Notes: generated from the sequence alone by a model not told the origin. A DNA stretch of 64,000 nucleotides from Pseudomonas sp. Gutcm_11s (GCF_028649395.1 NZ_JAQSUW010000007.1:119117-183116); one strand, 5' to 3'. Counted from the stretch's first letter, positions 22,652-32,048 are shown. A program made the numbers and translations.

Positions 22652-23071
22652 CTACATGACCCATTCGGTGACGACCATATGCGTCTTCACCCGCTGCATA
22701 CCGGGGAAGCTCTCAATGGCGCCGCGGATCTCGGCCAGGCGCGCCATGCTCGCCGCCTCCACCTGCACCAGCATGTCGGTCTCGCCGCTGATGCCGCAGC
22801 ACTGGCGGATTTCCGGGTAGGCCCGCATGCGCTCGACATAGTCCTGGCAGCGGCCGTCCTTGTAGAACAGTTCAAGGAAGGCCTTGACCCCACCAGCGCC
22901 CGGCTCGGCCACCTGGGCGTGGTAGCCACGGATCACCCCACCCTCCTCCAGCTGGCGGATGCGCTCGCTCACCGCCGAACGCGACAGGTTGACCTCGCGG
23001 GCGATCTGGCTGACGGAGGTACGCGCGTCCTCGCGCAGCAGGGCGATGATCTGGCGATCGAACTTGTCCAC
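22652..23071 (-). CDS. Lrp/AsnC-family transcriptional regulator
   Basis: 139 residues, short member of the family. DKFDRQIIALLREDARTSVSQIARE and NLSRSAVSERIRQLEEGGVI form the helix-turn-helix (about 3-50). The C-terminal RAM/ACT-like effector domain follows, with the GETDMLVQVEA segment. Such regulators sense amino acids. It is divergent from a YjeH-type amino-acid exporter with 122 bases between starts, and is the likely controller of that gene. Confidence 0.92.
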   Translation of the reverse strand: MDKFDRQIIALLREDARTSVSQIAREVNLSRSAVSERIRQLEEGGVIRGYHAQVAEPGAGGVKAFLELFYKDGRCQDYVERMRAYPEIRQCCGISGETDMLVQVEAASMARLAEIRGAIESFPGMQRVKTHMVVTEWVM

Positions 23072-23090
23072 GGTGGTTCTCGGCGGCAGG

Positions 23091-23118
23091 CAGTTTGACT
23101 ACGGATTCCGCCAGTTTG
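23091..23118. promoter_or_regulatory. Repeated CAGTTTG motif between lrp-like and exporter genes
   Basis: CAGTTTGAC at 23091 and CAGTTTGCC at 23112 are direct repeats 21 bases apart, two helical turns, in the divergent region. Spacing suits an Lrp-type regulator binding on one DNA face; unproven. Confidence 0.35.
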
Positions 23119-23193
23119 CCGGTGATCGGCGGCGACCTGCGGCAGAGCGGGCGCTTAACATGGCGGGATCGAAAGAAGGAGCGAGCATACAAC

Positions 23194-24459
23194 ATGAGCC
23201 GGCTGAACAAGGAACTGGGGCTGCTGCAGGGCGTGGCACTGCTGAGCACCTCGCTGCTCGGCACCGGCATCTTCGTGGTGCCGGCACTGGCCGCCACCGC
23301 TGCCGGCCCTGCCTCGCTCTGGGCCTGGCTGATCCTGATCGCCCTGGTGCTGCCGGTGGCCTTCACCTTCGCCCAGCTGGGCAAGCGTTTCCCCCACGCC
23401 GGTGGCGCCCCGCACCTGATCGGCCGCGCCTTCGGCGGACGCATGGAGCGGCTGATCGCCTTCCTGTTCCTCGCCGTGCTGCCGGTGGGCCTGCCTGCCG
23501 CGCTGAACATCGCCACCGGTTTCTGGCAGGCGCTGCTGCCGATCGGCGCCGGCGGCGCGCTGCTGATCCAGTTCGCCACCCTCGGCGCCATGCTCCTGCT
23601 CGGCCAGCGCCCGGCCCGCGCCAGCGGCGTGGTGCAGGGGCTGATCGCCCTGGCGATTCTCGGCACGGTCGGCCTGGTCTGGTGGGCCGGCGACCTGCCC
23701 CTGGCCAGCCAGCCGCTGCTGCCCGAGGTCGGTGAATCCTGGCACCTGATCCCCGGAGCGCTGGGCGTGATGTTCTGGTGCTTCGTCGGCATCGAGGCCT
23801 TCACCCACCTGGGCGAGGAGTTCAAGCGTCCCGAGCGCGACTTCCCTCTGGCCCTGCTGCTCGGCGTACTGCTGGCCGGCCTGGTGTACTGGGCCTTCTC
23901 CGTGGCGGTACTGAGTTTCGGCGTGTACGGCGACGAGCACAGCGACGCCGCCTCGCTGCCGCGCCTGATGCACATGCTGCTCGGCGACGAGGCGCGCGCC
24001 CTGGTCGCCGTGGTTGGCTACCTGGCCTGCTTCGCCTCGATGAACATCTACGTGCAGGGCTTCGCCCGGCTGATCTGGAGCCTGGCCGATGAGGGCAAGC
24101 TGCCCGCCTCCCTGGCCCCGCTCAACCGTCACGGCGTGCCGGCGCGCGCGCTGCTGCTGGTGGTACTGATCTGCTGCCTGTGCGCGAGCCTCGCCAGCGT
24201 GCTGCAGCTGTCGGTGGACGACCTGATCCGCTACGCCAACGGCAACTTCATCGTCGTCTACCTGCTCAGCATGGCTGCCGGCTGGGTGCTGCTGCGCGGC
24301 GTGTGGCGCTGGATCGCCGGTTTCAGCACCCTGCTCTGCGCCCTGGTACTGCTGGCCCTCGGCGTGGAGGCGCTGTATGCCCTGGGCCTGCTCGCTGCCT
24401 TCGCGGTAATCGGATACTGGCTCGAACGCCAACAGCGGCCACAGGTCTCCCGCAGCTGA
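23194..24459 (+). CDS. yjeH: Amino-acid exporter of the YjeH type (APC superfamily)
   Basis: 421 residues, against about 418 for E. coli YjeH, which exports methionine and branched-chain amino acids. AAAGAAGGAGCG precedes the ATG at 23194 and decides the start. MSRLNKELGLLQGVALLSTS and LLGTGIFVVPALAA open the first membrane helix in the YjeH way, and GAPHLIGRAFGGRMERLIAF and FVGIEAFTHLGEEFKRPERD are characteristic internal loops. About 12 membrane segments are expected. The divergent Lrp-type regulator fits amino-acid-induced export. Confidence 0.87.
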   Translation: MSRLNKELGLLQGVALLSTSLLGTGIFVVPALAATAAGPASLWAWLILIALVLPVAFTFAQLGKRFPHAGGAPHLIGRAFGGRMERLIAFLFLAVLPVGLPAALNIATGFWQALLPIGAGGALLIQFATLGAMLLLGQRPARASGVVQGLIALAILGTVGLVWWAGDLPLASQPLLPEVGESWHLIPGALGVMFWCFVGIEAFTHLGEEFKRPERDFPLALLLGVLLAGLVYWAFSVAVLSFGVYGDEHSDAASLPRLMHMLLGDEARALVAVVGYLACFASMNIYVQGFARLIWSLADEGKLPASLAPLNRHGVPARALLLVVLICCLCASLASVLQLSVDDLIRYANGNFIVVYLLSMAAGWVLLRGVWRWIAGFSTLLCALVLLALGVEALYALGLLAAFAVIGYWLERQQRPQVSRS

Positions 24460-24468
24460 GTGGTCTGC

Positions 24469-24492
24469 GGCTATCCTCTGCCTGGGATAGCC
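24469..24492. repeat. Hairpin between exporter and TAXI genes
   Basis: GGCTATCC and GGATAGCC are perfect 8-base arms around an 8-base loop, starting 10 bases after the exporter stop and ending 13 bases before the TAXI start. No T run follows, so termination would be weak; it may instead mark an mRNA end or shape the next gene's leader. Confidence 0.5.
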
Positions 24493-24505
24493 TCAAGGAC
24501 CGACC

Positions 24506-25837
24506 ATGCGCCGCATTCTCCGCGACCTGAAAATCCTCATCCTCGCCAACCTGTGGATAGTGCCGGTGCTCGCCGGCCTGGTGGGCGCGCTGTTCTACTT
24601 CGTCGCCCCGCCGCCACCGATGCACGCACGCATGGCCACCGGCGCCGTGGGCGGCGGTTATCACGCCTTCGCCGAGCGCCTGCGCGACGAGCTGGCCGAA
24701 CAGGGCTTCGAGCTGGAACTGGTGCAGAGCCTGGGCTCGCGCGACAACCTGGCCAAGCTGGGTGACGGCTCCGTGGAGCTGGCCCTGATCCAGAGCGGCC
24801 AGGAGCTGACCCTAGACAACGAGGCACGCGGCAAGCTGGCCGGCCTCGGTGTGGTCTATCGCGAGCCGCTGTGGCTGTTCACCACGCGCAAGGTCAAGTT
24901 CGAGCGCCTGGCCGACCTGCTCAAGCTGCGCCTGGCCATCGGCTCGGAAGACAGCGGCACCCAGGCGGTGACCGCCGCATTGTTCGCCGCCAATCGCATC
25001 GAGCCGAGTGCCTATCCCAAGCCCTGGCAACAGCTGGGCGGCAGCCGCGCCGCCGATGCGCTGGTCGCTGGCGAGCTGGATGCCGCCTTCTTCGTCGGCC
25101 CGGCAGAGAACCCGCTGATCCAGCGCCTGGCCGCCGAGCCCAAGCTGCGCCTGGTCAGCCTGCGCCGCACCGAGGCTTACCTGGCGCGCCTGCCCTACCT
25201 GAGCCGCCTGGAGGTGGGCGAAGGCATGCTCGACATGGCGCAGAACACCCCGGAACGCGACATCGTCACCCTCGGCCCGGTGGCCACCCTGGTGGCCGGT
25301 GAGAGCTTCCACCCCTCGCTGACTCCGCTGATCCTGGAAGCCGCCCGCGAGGTGCTGAAGAACGGCAGTCTGCTCGACCCTGCCGGCAGCTATCCGGCGC
25401 GGCCGCCGCTGTCGCTGCATACCCTGGACGAGGCCGACTATTACTACGAGAAGGGCCTGCCGATCCTGCAGCGCTATCTGCCGTTCCGCATCGCCTCGCT
25501 GGCCGACCGCTACATCATCCTGGCCATCCCGCTGCTGGTGCTGCTGTTCCCGCTGTTCAAGGCCATCGGGCCGATCTACCAGTGGCGCATCCGCGCGCGT
25601 ATCTACCGCTGGTACAAGCACCTGCGCGAGATCGACCAGCAGCTGTACAAGGGCAGCCTCAATGGCGACATCGGCGCCGAGATCGAGCGCCTGGAGAAGC
25701 TGGAGGACGAGCTGGCGCGGGTCGAGGTGCCGCTGTCCTACTCCAGCGAGCTGTACGAGCTGCACATGCACCTGCGCTACATGATCGAACGTCTGCACGC
25801 CGTGCAGCGGCGCAAGGCTGCCGAGCCGGCAGCATGA
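24506..25837 (+). CDS. TAXI-family (TRAP-type) solute-binding protein with C-terminal membrane anchor
   Basis: 443 residues. A hydrophobic N-terminus (about 11-33) leads into the TAXI binding domain: MATGAVGGGYHAFAERL at about 45-61, then ALIQSGQEL, IGSEDSGTQAVTAALFAAN and AFFVGPAENPLIQRL. A second membrane segment (about 332-352: RYIILAIPLLVLLFPLF) precedes a basic cytoplasmic tail of ~90 residues with coiled-coil character. The usual partner, a DctM-type permease, is absent from both sides, so transport is not assured. A sensing or signalling role for the tail is possible. Confidence 0.86.
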   Translation: MRRILRDLKILILANLWIVPVLAGLVGALFYFVAPPPPMHARMATGAVGGGYHAFAERLRDELAEQGFELELVQSLGSRDNLAKLGDGSVELALIQSGQELTLDNEARGKLAGLGVVYREPLWLFTTRKVKFERLADLLKLRLAIGSEDSGTQAVTAALFAANRIEPSAYPKPWQQLGGSRAADALVAGELDAAFFVGPAENPLIQRLAAEPKLRLVSLRRTEAYLARLPYLSRLEVGEGMLDMAQNTPERDIVTLGPVATLVAGESFHPSLTPLILEAAREVLKNGSLLDPAGSYPARPPLSLHTLDEADYYYEKGLPILQRYLPFRIASLADRYIILAIPLLVLLFPLFKAIGPIYQWRIRARIYRWYKHLREIDQQLYKGSLNGDIGAEIERLEKLEDELARVEVPLSYSSELYELHMHLRYMIERLHAVQRRKAAEPAA

Positions 25838-25838
25838 A

Positions 25839-25873
25839 AAAAGCCCCGCCAGGGCCAGCCTGACGGGGCTTTG
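25839..25873. terminator. Bidirectional terminator between TAXI and aminopeptidase genes
   Basis: The arms AGCCCCG and CGGGGCT lie with AAAAA on the left and TTT on the right; the minus-strand product ends in six Ts, so it mainly serves the aminopeptidase gene. Confidence 0.85.
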
Positions 25874-25885
25874 CTCAAGCCTGGA

Positions 25886-27487
25886 TCACTTGACCCAGTG
25901 TTTGCCCCAGTGGGTGATGTCGTAGGCCTTGGCCGCACGTTTCAGGCTGGGAGCCGCCTGGCTCGCAGCGATCTCGTCGTCGATGGCCTTGGTCGAGTGC
26001 GACAGCCAACTGGTGACGAAGGCCATGGCATCGCCATTGATCTCCAGCGCGCGCTCGTCGATGTTGCCCAGGTTGTCACAGGCCGCGTGATAGCAGGGGT
26101 CGAGGGCGATGCCCGCGGTGCCGCCGTAGCGCGCGGCCTGCTCCTCGGTCTTCAGCACCTCGGCGCCGGTGAACAGCCCGCCGAAGGCGATGCCATCGGT
26201 GAAGAACTGCGCGTAGTCGGAGCGGAAGGTGATCTCGTCGCCCTCGAACGGCAGGCCACGCAGCTTGTAGTACTCCTCGAACAGCTTCTCGATGGCGGCC
26301 GAACCGGGCGGGCCTTCCAGACCGTAGGCCGAGCCGTCGCCGTCATACACGAAGTAGGCGAAGTTCGGCGAGGCGATCATGTCGAAGTTCAGGTACGCCT
26401 TGATCTTCGACTTCTGTTCCGGCGGCAACTGGGTAACGTAGTAGGTCGAGCCCACCAGCCCCGACTCCTCGGCGCCCCACCAGGCGAAGCGCAGCTTGTT
26501 GGTCGGCTTGACCTTGCGCAGCTGCACGGCCAGCTCCAACAACGCGGCGCTGCCCGAACCGTTGTCGTTGATGCCAGCACCCTCGTACACCGAGTCCAGG
26601 TGCGCACCGGCCATTACCACGTTGTTCGGGTTGCCGTGCTTGGACTCGGCCACCAGATTGTAGGTCTGGGTGCGCTCACGCACCACGTCGGTGACCATGC
26701 GCAGGCGCAGCTCGGCGGTCTGCGCCAGGCTCACGCCCACGTCATAGGTGGTGAACAGCACCGGAATGCCGCCGACATAGGCGTCGCCCAGGGTGGCGCT
26801 GAGCAGGCCCTTGCGGTCCTCGCTGTCGCCCTGGTTGAACACCACCACGCCCCTGGCGCCGGCATTGGCGGCGTTCTCCGCCTTGATCTGGAAGTTGCAG
26901 GCGCCGCGTTGCAGCAGGGCGATGGAGCCGGCCGGGAAGCCGGCGAAGTCCTCTGCCTCGCAGCCGCTGGTGGAAGTGTTGCCGGCACCGAGGGCGATGT
27001 CCACCGGCACCACGGCAGCAGTCACGTCACCGGCGTCGGTCTGCGACAGATAGGTGAAGTCCACCTCCCATTCGAAGCTGCCCGGCGCAGGTGCCACCGT
27101 CTGCAGCACGCCCGCCCCCTGGGGATAGAAGGCGCTGAACGGGAAGGCCTGCAGGGTGACGCGGTAGCCGGCGCGCTCCAGGGTTTCCTTCACGTAGTTG
27201 AGCGAGCCGTCGTAGCCCGGCAGGCCGGCGGCGCGGTTGCCGCCGTTGGCCAGGGCCACGTCGTGCAGCATCTGCAGATGTTGCTGGGTGTTCTGCGCCT
27301 GCATGCAACGCGGCAGCAGCAGCGGCGAGCTGTTCAGCAGCCCGGCGCGACACTCCAGCGGACCGAGGCGCGTCGGGCTCCAGAGCTTGTCGAATACCTG
27401 CGAGAGATCCTGGGTTGCGCCGGCGAAGGCCGGTGCGGCAGTGGCGGAGAGAAGCGAGGCGAACAGCAGCTTTTTCTTGTAGTGCAT
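25886..27487 (-). CDS. Secreted M28 aminopeptidase (PaAP-like)
   Basis: 533 residues. Start at MHYKKKLLFAS (27487), preceded by GGAGAAAACCC; a further upstream TTG start is unlikely. Signal peptide cleaved near AAPAFA (residue 22). The order is a short propeptide, a PA domain inserted at about 130-240 (FAGFPAGSIALLQRGACNFQ), and an M28 zinc peptidase domain. Zinc ligands are seen in AGAHLDSV, NDNGSG, WGAEESGLVG, NFDMIASP and the late CYHAACDN His. P. aeruginosa aminopeptidase PaAP has the same layout and length (536). It trims N-terminal residues of peptides outside the cell. Confidence 0.93.
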   Translation of the reverse strand: MHYKKKLLFASLLSATAAPAFAGATQDLSQVFDKLWSPTRLGPLECRAGLLNSSPLLLPRCMQAQNTQQHLQMLHDVALANGGNRAAGLPGYDGSLNYVKETLERAGYRVTLQAFPFSAFYPQGAGVLQTVAPAPGSFEWEVDFTYLSQTDAGDVTAAVVPVDIALGAGNTSTSGCEAEDFAGFPAGSIALLQRGACNFQIKAENAANAGARGVVVFNQGDSEDRKGLLSATLGDAYVGGIPVLFTTYDVGVSLAQTAELRLRMVTDVVRERTQTYNLVAESKHGNPNNVVMAGAHLDSVYEGAGINDNGSGSAALLELAVQLRKVKPTNKLRFAWWGAEESGLVGSTYYVTQLPPEQKSKIKAYLNFDMIASPNFAYFVYDGDGSAYGLEGPPGSAAIEKLFEEYYKLRGLPFEGDEITFRSDYAQFFTDGIAFGGLFTGAEVLKTEEQAARYGGTAGIALDPCYHAACDNLGNIDERALEINGDAMAFVTSWLSHSTKAIDDEIAASQAAPSLKRAAKAYDITHWGKHWVK

Positions 27488-27764
27488 GGGTTTTCTCCAA
27501 TTCCGTTTTTGGAGCAAATGGATGCGGCGGCACTTGTGGCACCACCGCGGACCGTCCCTTTACTGCGTCGTGTGGACGCTGGAACAGTAGACGCCGGTTT
27601 TCCGGCAAGCGAAGCGGTTAGCTACTTTTTCTTCGAAATATTGCTGCAGTTCACCGACGATGGCAGCACATCGCCATCACCACGGATGACGACCGACGCG
27701 CCGCGCGGCGTTGTCGGGTAGACTCCTCGCCCTGTTTCCCGCGAACCACCGAAGACCGATACCC

Positions 27765-28772
27765 ATGCCGATCCGCCACTGCATCGTCCACCTGATCGAC
27801 AAGAAGCCCGATGGCTCGCCCGCCGTGCTGCACGCCCGCGACTCCGAACTCGCCGCGTCTCAGGCCATGGAGAACCTGCTGGCCGACCTCAACGAGAGCT
27901 ACAACGCCAAGCAGGGCAAGGCCTGGGGCCTGTTCCACGAGGAATCCGGCGCCTACCCGTTCAGCGGCTGGTTGAAGGCCTACCTGGACGGCGAACGCGA
28001 CTTCACCGCCTTCAGCCGCCAGGCCGTCGAACAGCTGCAGAAGCTGATGGAAGAATCCAACCTGTCGACTGGCGGCCACGTGCTGCTGGCGCACTACCAG
28101 CAAGGCATGACCGACTACCTGGCCATCGCCCTGCTGCACCACAGCGAAGGCGTGGCGGTGACCGAGGCGTTGGACGTGGCGCCGGCCAAGCACCTGGATC
28201 TCGGCCAGCTGCACTTGGCGGCGCGCATCAACATTTCCGAGTGGCGCAACAACGTCCACTCCAAGCAGTACATTTCCTTTATCAAGGGCAAGAACGGCAA
28301 GAAGGTCTCGGACTACTTCCGCGACTTCATCGGCTGCCACGAGGGCGTGGATGCGCCGAGCGAGACGCGCACCCTGCTCAAGGCCTTCAGCGACTTCGTC
28401 GAGAGCGAGGACATGGCCGAGGAGCAGGCTCGCGCCAAGACCGAGACGCTGGTCGACTACGCCACCAGCCAGGCCAAGATCGGCGAGCCGATCACCCTCG
28501 ACGAGCTCTCCGGGCTGATCGACGAGGACCGCCCGCGCGCCTTCTTCGAGCACATCCGCAACAAGGACTACGGCATGGCCCCGGAATTTCCGGCGGATAA
28601 GCGCACCCTCAACCAGTTCCGCCGCTTCACCGGCCGCGCCGAGGGCCTGTCGATCAGCTTCGAGGCCCACCTGCTGGGCTCGAAGATCGAATACGATGAG
28701 TCGCGCGACATGCTGATCATTCGCCAGGTACCCACCCAACTGAAGGACCAACTCAAGCGTCGCAAGGAGTGA
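27765..28772 (+). CDS. yejK: Nucleoid-associated protein YejK
   Basis: 335 residues, the length of YejK/NdpA (E. coli ~335). The start [19 protein letters not shown] is preferred over upstream codons because it begins the family's conserved N-terminus. [19 protein letters not shown] and the [21 protein letters not shown] segment are typical. It associates with the nucleoid; its detailed job is not settled. The next gene (glutaredoxin) begins a single base after its stop. Confidence 0.93.
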   Translation: MPIRHCIVHLIDKKPDGSPAVLHARDSELAASQAMENLLADLNESYNAKQGKAWGLFHEESGAYPFSGWLKAYLDGERDFTAFSRQAVEQLQKLMEESNLSTGGHVLLAHYQQGMTDYLAIALLHHSEGVAVTEALDVAPAKHLDLGQLHLAARINISEWRNNVHSKQYISFIKGKNGKKVSDYFRDFIGCHEGVDAPSETRTLLKAFSDFVESEDMAEEQARAKTETLVDYATSQAKIGEPITLDELSGLIDEDRPRAFFEHIRNKDYGMAPEFPADKRTLNQFRRFTGRAEGLSISFEAHLLGSKIEYDESRDMLIIRQVPTQLKDQLKRRKE

Positions 28773-28773
28773 C

Positions 28774-29109
28774 ATGGGCAAACGGATTTTCGTCCTGCTG
28801 GCGGCACTCGCCGCCTGGCAAAACTGGGAACGCATCGAGACCTTCACCGGCCTGAAGCCGACGCCGCAGGAAGTTGCCGCCAGTACGCCGGTGGTGCTCT
28901 ACGCCACCGCCTGGTGCGGCTACTGCGCCAAGACCCGCAGCTTCCTCGCCGAACAGGGCATTCCCTACACCGAGTTCGACATCGAGAAGTCCAGCGAAGG
29001 CCGCCGCGCCTACGATGCACTCGGCGGCCGGGGCTTTCCGCTGATGACCATCGGCGACACCGTCCTGCGCGGCTACAATCCGGAGGGCATCAAGGCGGCG
29101 CTGCGCTAG
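28774..29109 (+). CDS. Glutaredoxin-like protein with N-terminal membrane or signal segment
   Basis: 111 residues. Residues 4-16 are hydrophobic (RIFVLLAALAAW), so it may be anchored or exported. Then a glutaredoxin fold with the dithiol site CGYC at 48-51 (TAWCGYCAKTRSFL) and the GGRGFPLMTIGD cis-Pro region. It could reduce disulfides or mixed disulfides near the membrane. It is fused in an operon with yejK (one base between stop and ATG). Confidence 0.85.
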   Translation: MGKRIFVLLAALAAWQNWERIETFTGLKPTPQEVAASTPVVLYATAWCGYCAKTRSFLAEQGIPYTEFDIEKSSEGRRAYDALGGRGFPLMTIGDTVLRGYNPEGIKAALR

Positions 29110-29127
29110 CGCCGCCCTGGTTCCTGC

Positions 29128-30063
29128 TTACAGAGCTTCGATACGGAAGCCCAGGCGCGGGAAGTGCACGTGCACGACGCCCGCGCGCTCGTCCTCGCGG
29201 CGCAGGATCAGCTCCTCGGCGCCAGCAAACACCAGCTCACCCTCCACCGGATCGACGCCGTAGTCGGTCGCGGCGATCTTCACCTGCTGACCGGCCTGGA
29301 AGCCATTGGGCTCGGCGAACTGCTCGCTCGGCAGAGCCGCCGGCGTGGCCGCACGGGCGATCTCGATGGCCTCGGCGGCGCTCAGCTCGCTCGGCGCGCC
29401 ATGGCCGAAGCCCAGCACGCGACCCAGCCAGGCGCTGACCGATGGGTAGGCGTCGACCAGCGGCGCGGTGACCGGGGTGCCCTTGAGGAACCACAGGCAG
29501 TGGGCCAGGGAGAAGTCGGCTACCGACGGCTCGCCGAACAGGAAACCGCCCTGTTCACGCGCCAGTTGCTGCTCGACGCGCGCCATGATGCTCGGCCAGT
29601 TGTGCTTGGCGACTTCCGCCGGCAGGCGAGTCGCAGTACCGCCGCTGAACAGCCCAGCACGGTCGGCGATGAAGGCCTTGACCGCTTCCGGCGGCAGCTT
29701 GGCAAAGCGCAGTGCCACGGATTCGGGCTGGAACACCAGGCTCACGGCATGCTGGAACACCACCGAGTCGACCCATTGGGCGAAGCTGGCGACGACGAAT
29801 TCCTGGCCTTCCGGGAACAGCGCCGGAACGCTCTTCTCAGCCTCCAGGCGGCGGGCGATCAGCGCGGTGTCGCAATAGATATCGGCACCGATCTGCAGCA
29901 CCGGGGTCTTGCGGTAACCGCCAGTCAGCGCGGTCAGGTCGGGCTTGGGCATCACCGGCGGGATCATCACCGAGCGCCAGGACAGCTGCTTGAAGCCCAG
30001 CAGCAGGCGCGCCTTCTCGGCGAACGGTGAAGTCGGGTAGTGGTGCAGGATCAACTCGTGCAT
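29128..30063 (-). CDS. Glutathione S-transferase-family protein with extra C-terminal domain
   Basis: 311 residues, about 90 longer than classic GSTs. The start at MHELILHHYPTSPFAEKARL is the GST N-domain (1-75), with the cis-Pro region at KTPVLQIG and the DTALIARRLE motif. The helical C-domain runs to about 230. The last ~60 residues (from about 250) form a beta-rich tail, GFQAGQQVKIAATDYGVDPVEG and onward, that looks like a small SH3/Tudor-type barrel. Function is unknown; no partner genes identify a substrate. Confidence 0.83.
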   Translation of the reverse strand: MHELILHHYPTSPFAEKARLLLGFKQLSWRSVMIPPVMPKPDLTALTGGYRKTPVLQIGADIYCDTALIARRLEAEKSVPALFPEGQEFVVASFAQWVDSVVFQHAVSLVFQPESVALRFAKLPPEAVKAFIADRAGLFSGGTATRLPAEVAKHNWPSIMARVEQQLAREQGGFLFGEPSVADFSLAHCLWFLKGTPVTAPLVDAYPSVSAWLGRVLGFGHGAPSELSAAEAIEIARAATPAALPSEQFAEPNGFQAGQQVKIAATDYGVDPVEGELVFAGAEELILRREDERAGVVHVHFPRLGFRIEAL

Positions 30064-30129
30064 GACGGGCTCCGCGTCGGTGGCAGTGGATGGGCAGCTT
30101 AACGCCCGGACAGGCAATGGCCTACCCAG

Positions 30130-30429
30130 TCAGACTGATTGGGTGCTATCAGTTCCCTGCATGGTGCAACTCTGCACCAGGCGCTCCTTGGCGGCCTTGG
30201 CCAGCGCCTTGATCGCCCGCTCACGCCGCAGCGCGGCGCTCTTGTCCGCGCAGCTCTCGATGTAAACCAGCGCCTGCGCCGGGCTGGAGTAAAAGAAGCG
30301 CGCGCCGCGGCCAGCCCGGTGCTGCTCGAAGCGCCGCTGCGGATCATCGCTGATGCCGCAGTACAGCGCGCCGTTCTCGGCACGCACCAGGTAGACGGAC
30401 CAGGGCTTGGAGGGAGGAGTATCGGTCAT
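30130..30429 (-). CDS. GIY-YIG nuclease domain protein
   Basis: 99 residues, one GIY-YIG domain: [28 protein letters not shown] at the front (VYLV and YCGI replace the two tripeptides), then [23 protein letters not shown] with the conserved basic helix. This is the YhbQ/UPF0213 size. The function of such short members is uncertain; single-strand or structure-specific DNA cleavage has been suggested. Confidence 0.88.
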   Translation of the reverse strand: MTDTPPSKPWSVYLVRAENGALYCGISDDPQRRFEQHRAGRGARFFYSSPAQALVYIESCADKSAALRRERAIKALAKAAKERLVQSCTMQGTDSTQSV

Positions 30430-30469
30430 GGCTCGGCAGCGCAATGCGGGGCCGCCGAGCTTACGCCAG

Positions 30470-30940
30470 TCAGCGCCCGGCCTGCCAGGCACGCAGCCCG
30501 CCCAGGGCCTGCTTGCGAATGGCGTTCTGCACCGGCGCCAGCCAGCCGAGCAGCATGCCCTTGGCGCCCAGGGCCTGGCGGGACCAGCGCCACAGGTCAA
30601 AGCGGTCACGGTGCTCGACGATCTTGCCGCCCTCGAAGCGGAAGCTGGCCTCGATGTGGTTCTCCACCATGCGCCCGGTCTGGCTGAACAGGTAGGTCGC
30701 CACCCAGCGCGCGCGGCCCTGGCGGTCATCCGCCTCGAGCACTTCGTAGGTCAGGGAGAACTGCTTGGCGCGGGCGCAGAGCATGCGCCACATGTCGCCG
30801 GCATCACGACCCTTGAGATCGCGAAATACCGGGTCGGAGAACTCGATGTTGTCGGCGTAGCAAGCGGCCATGGCCTCGGCATCCTGGCGCTGGAAAGCCT
30901 GGTAGAAACGGTCGATCAGTTCGGCATTGGGGTGGGCCAT
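30470..30940 (-). CDS. NTF2-like (SnoaL-type) protein
   Basis: 156 residues. [31 protein letters not shown] and [19 protein letters not shown] form the typical cone fold opening of SnoaL-like proteins (about 1-55), ended by a basic C-terminus. Family members include isomerases and cyclases and many of unknown job. The start is the ATG that begins this pattern; an upstream in-frame extension is unlike the family. It is divergent from the GlxA-like regulator with 96 bases between. Confidence 0.83.
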   Translation of the reverse strand: MAHPNAELIDRFYQAFQRQDAEAMAACYADNIEFSDPVFRDLKGRDAGDMWRMLCARAKQFSLTYEVLEADDRQGRARWVATYLFSQTGRMVENHIEASFRFEGGKIVEHRDRFDLWRWSRQALGAKGMLLGWLAPVQNAIRKQALGGLRAWQAGR

Positions 30941-31036
30941 GGCAACGCTGCTCCGGGTTGTGATGGGCAGAGTATGGTCGCGCGAGCGACGGCTGGCGAT
31001 TGGCGATACAGACAACTTTGTGTCAATAATCGCCAG

Positions 31037-31996
31037 ATGATCCGCATAGCCCTCTACACCTGCCCGCAGACCGTGCTCTCCAGCCTGAGCATGGCCGATG
31101 ACGCCTTCCGCCTGGCCAACCAAATGGCCGGCGAGGCACTGTTCGAACTGCAACGGGTCAGCGCCGACGGCCAGCCGGTGCAGCTGGGCTATGCACAGCT
31201 GCGCGTGGATGGCGACCTGAGCCTGGCCGAGCGCGCCGACCTGCTGCTGATACCCGCCACCGGCAGCGCACTCGACCGCACCCTGGAGCACAACGCCGTC
31301 CTACTCGCCTGGCTGGCCGCTCGCCCACAGCACCAGCAACTGGCCAGCCTGTGCAGCAGCGCCTGCCTGCTGGCCGCCTCCGGTGTGCTGGACGGCCGTC
31401 GCGCCACCACTCACTGGGCCCTGGCCGACAACTTCCGCCAACGCTTCCCCAAGGTGCGCCTACAGATCGACCAGTTGTTCACCGAAGACAACAATCGCTT
31501 CTGCTCCGGCGGTGCCCAGGCCGGTCTCGACCTGTGCCTGCACCTGATCGCCGTGCATGGCGGCGACTGGCTGGCGCAACGCGTGGCCGGCGCCCTGGTG
31601 GTGGAGCGCGAGCGCGGCGGCCAGAGCCGCTTCGCCCCGTTGCTGCCGATGGCCGGGCAGGACGACCCGCTGATCGCCCCGCTACTGCGCTGGCTGCAGC
31701 AGCACCACGCCCAGGCCATCGACCTGGCGCTGCTGGCCGAGCGCGCCAACTGCTCCACCCGCACCCTGCTGCGCCGCTTCAAGGCGGCCACCGGCCTGAC
31801 GCCCAACGACTACCTGCAGCGCCTGCGCATCAGCGCCGCGCAGAGTGCACTGCGCAACCCGGCGCGCTCGCTGGAACAGGTCGCCGCCCAGGTCGGCTAC
31901 GCCGATCGCGCCACCTTCGCCAAGCTGTTCAAGCAGCTGTGTGGCGAGACGCCGGGGGCCTTCCGCAAGCGCCTGCGCCAGCCGCTCGCCGAATAG
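31037..31996 (+). CDS. GlxA-like transcriptional regulator (DJ-1-like + AraC HTH)
   Basis: 319 residues. The N-terminal class I glutaminase/DJ-1-like sensor domain (about 1-190) shows the nucleophile-elbow region ASLCSSACLLAASGVLDGRR and ATTHW. The C-terminal AraC/XylS helix-turn-helix (about 215-315) contains LAERANCSTRTLLRRFKAAT and EQVAAQVGYADRATFAKLFK. These regulators usually control nitrogen or quaternary-amine genes. The divergent NTF2-like gene (start 30940) is a candidate target. Confidence 0.9.
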   Translation: MIRIALYTCPQTVLSSLSMADDAFRLANQMAGEALFELQRVSADGQPVQLGYAQLRVDGDLSLAERADLLLIPATGSALDRTLEHNAVLLAWLAARPQHQQLASLCSSACLLAASGVLDGRRATTHWALADNFRQRFPKVRLQIDQLFTEDNNRFCSGGAQAGLDLCLHLIAVHGGDWLAQRVAGALVVERERGGQSRFAPLLPMAGQDDPLIAPLLRWLQQHHAQAIDLALLAERANCSTRTLLRRFKAATGLTPNDYLQRLRISAAQSALRNPARSLEQVAAQVGYADRATFAKLFKQLCGETPGAFRKRLRQPLAE

Positions 31997-32003
31997 CGTG
32001 CAA

Positions 32004-32035
32004 AGAAAAAGGAGCCCGAGGGCTCCTTTCTTTTT
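32004..32035. terminator. Bidirectional terminator between GlxA-like gene and aapP
   Basis: Symmetric stem GGAGCCC/GGGCTCC flanked by AAGAAAAA and TTTCTTTTT. Confidence 0.92.
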
Positions 32036-32048
32036 ACTGCAGCGCAGA

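Noticed and set aside
25871..27721. 616-codon plus-strand frame opposite the aminopeptidase
   Set aside because: The minus strand carries all zinc ligands of M28 and a signal peptide; the plus frame is unstructured.
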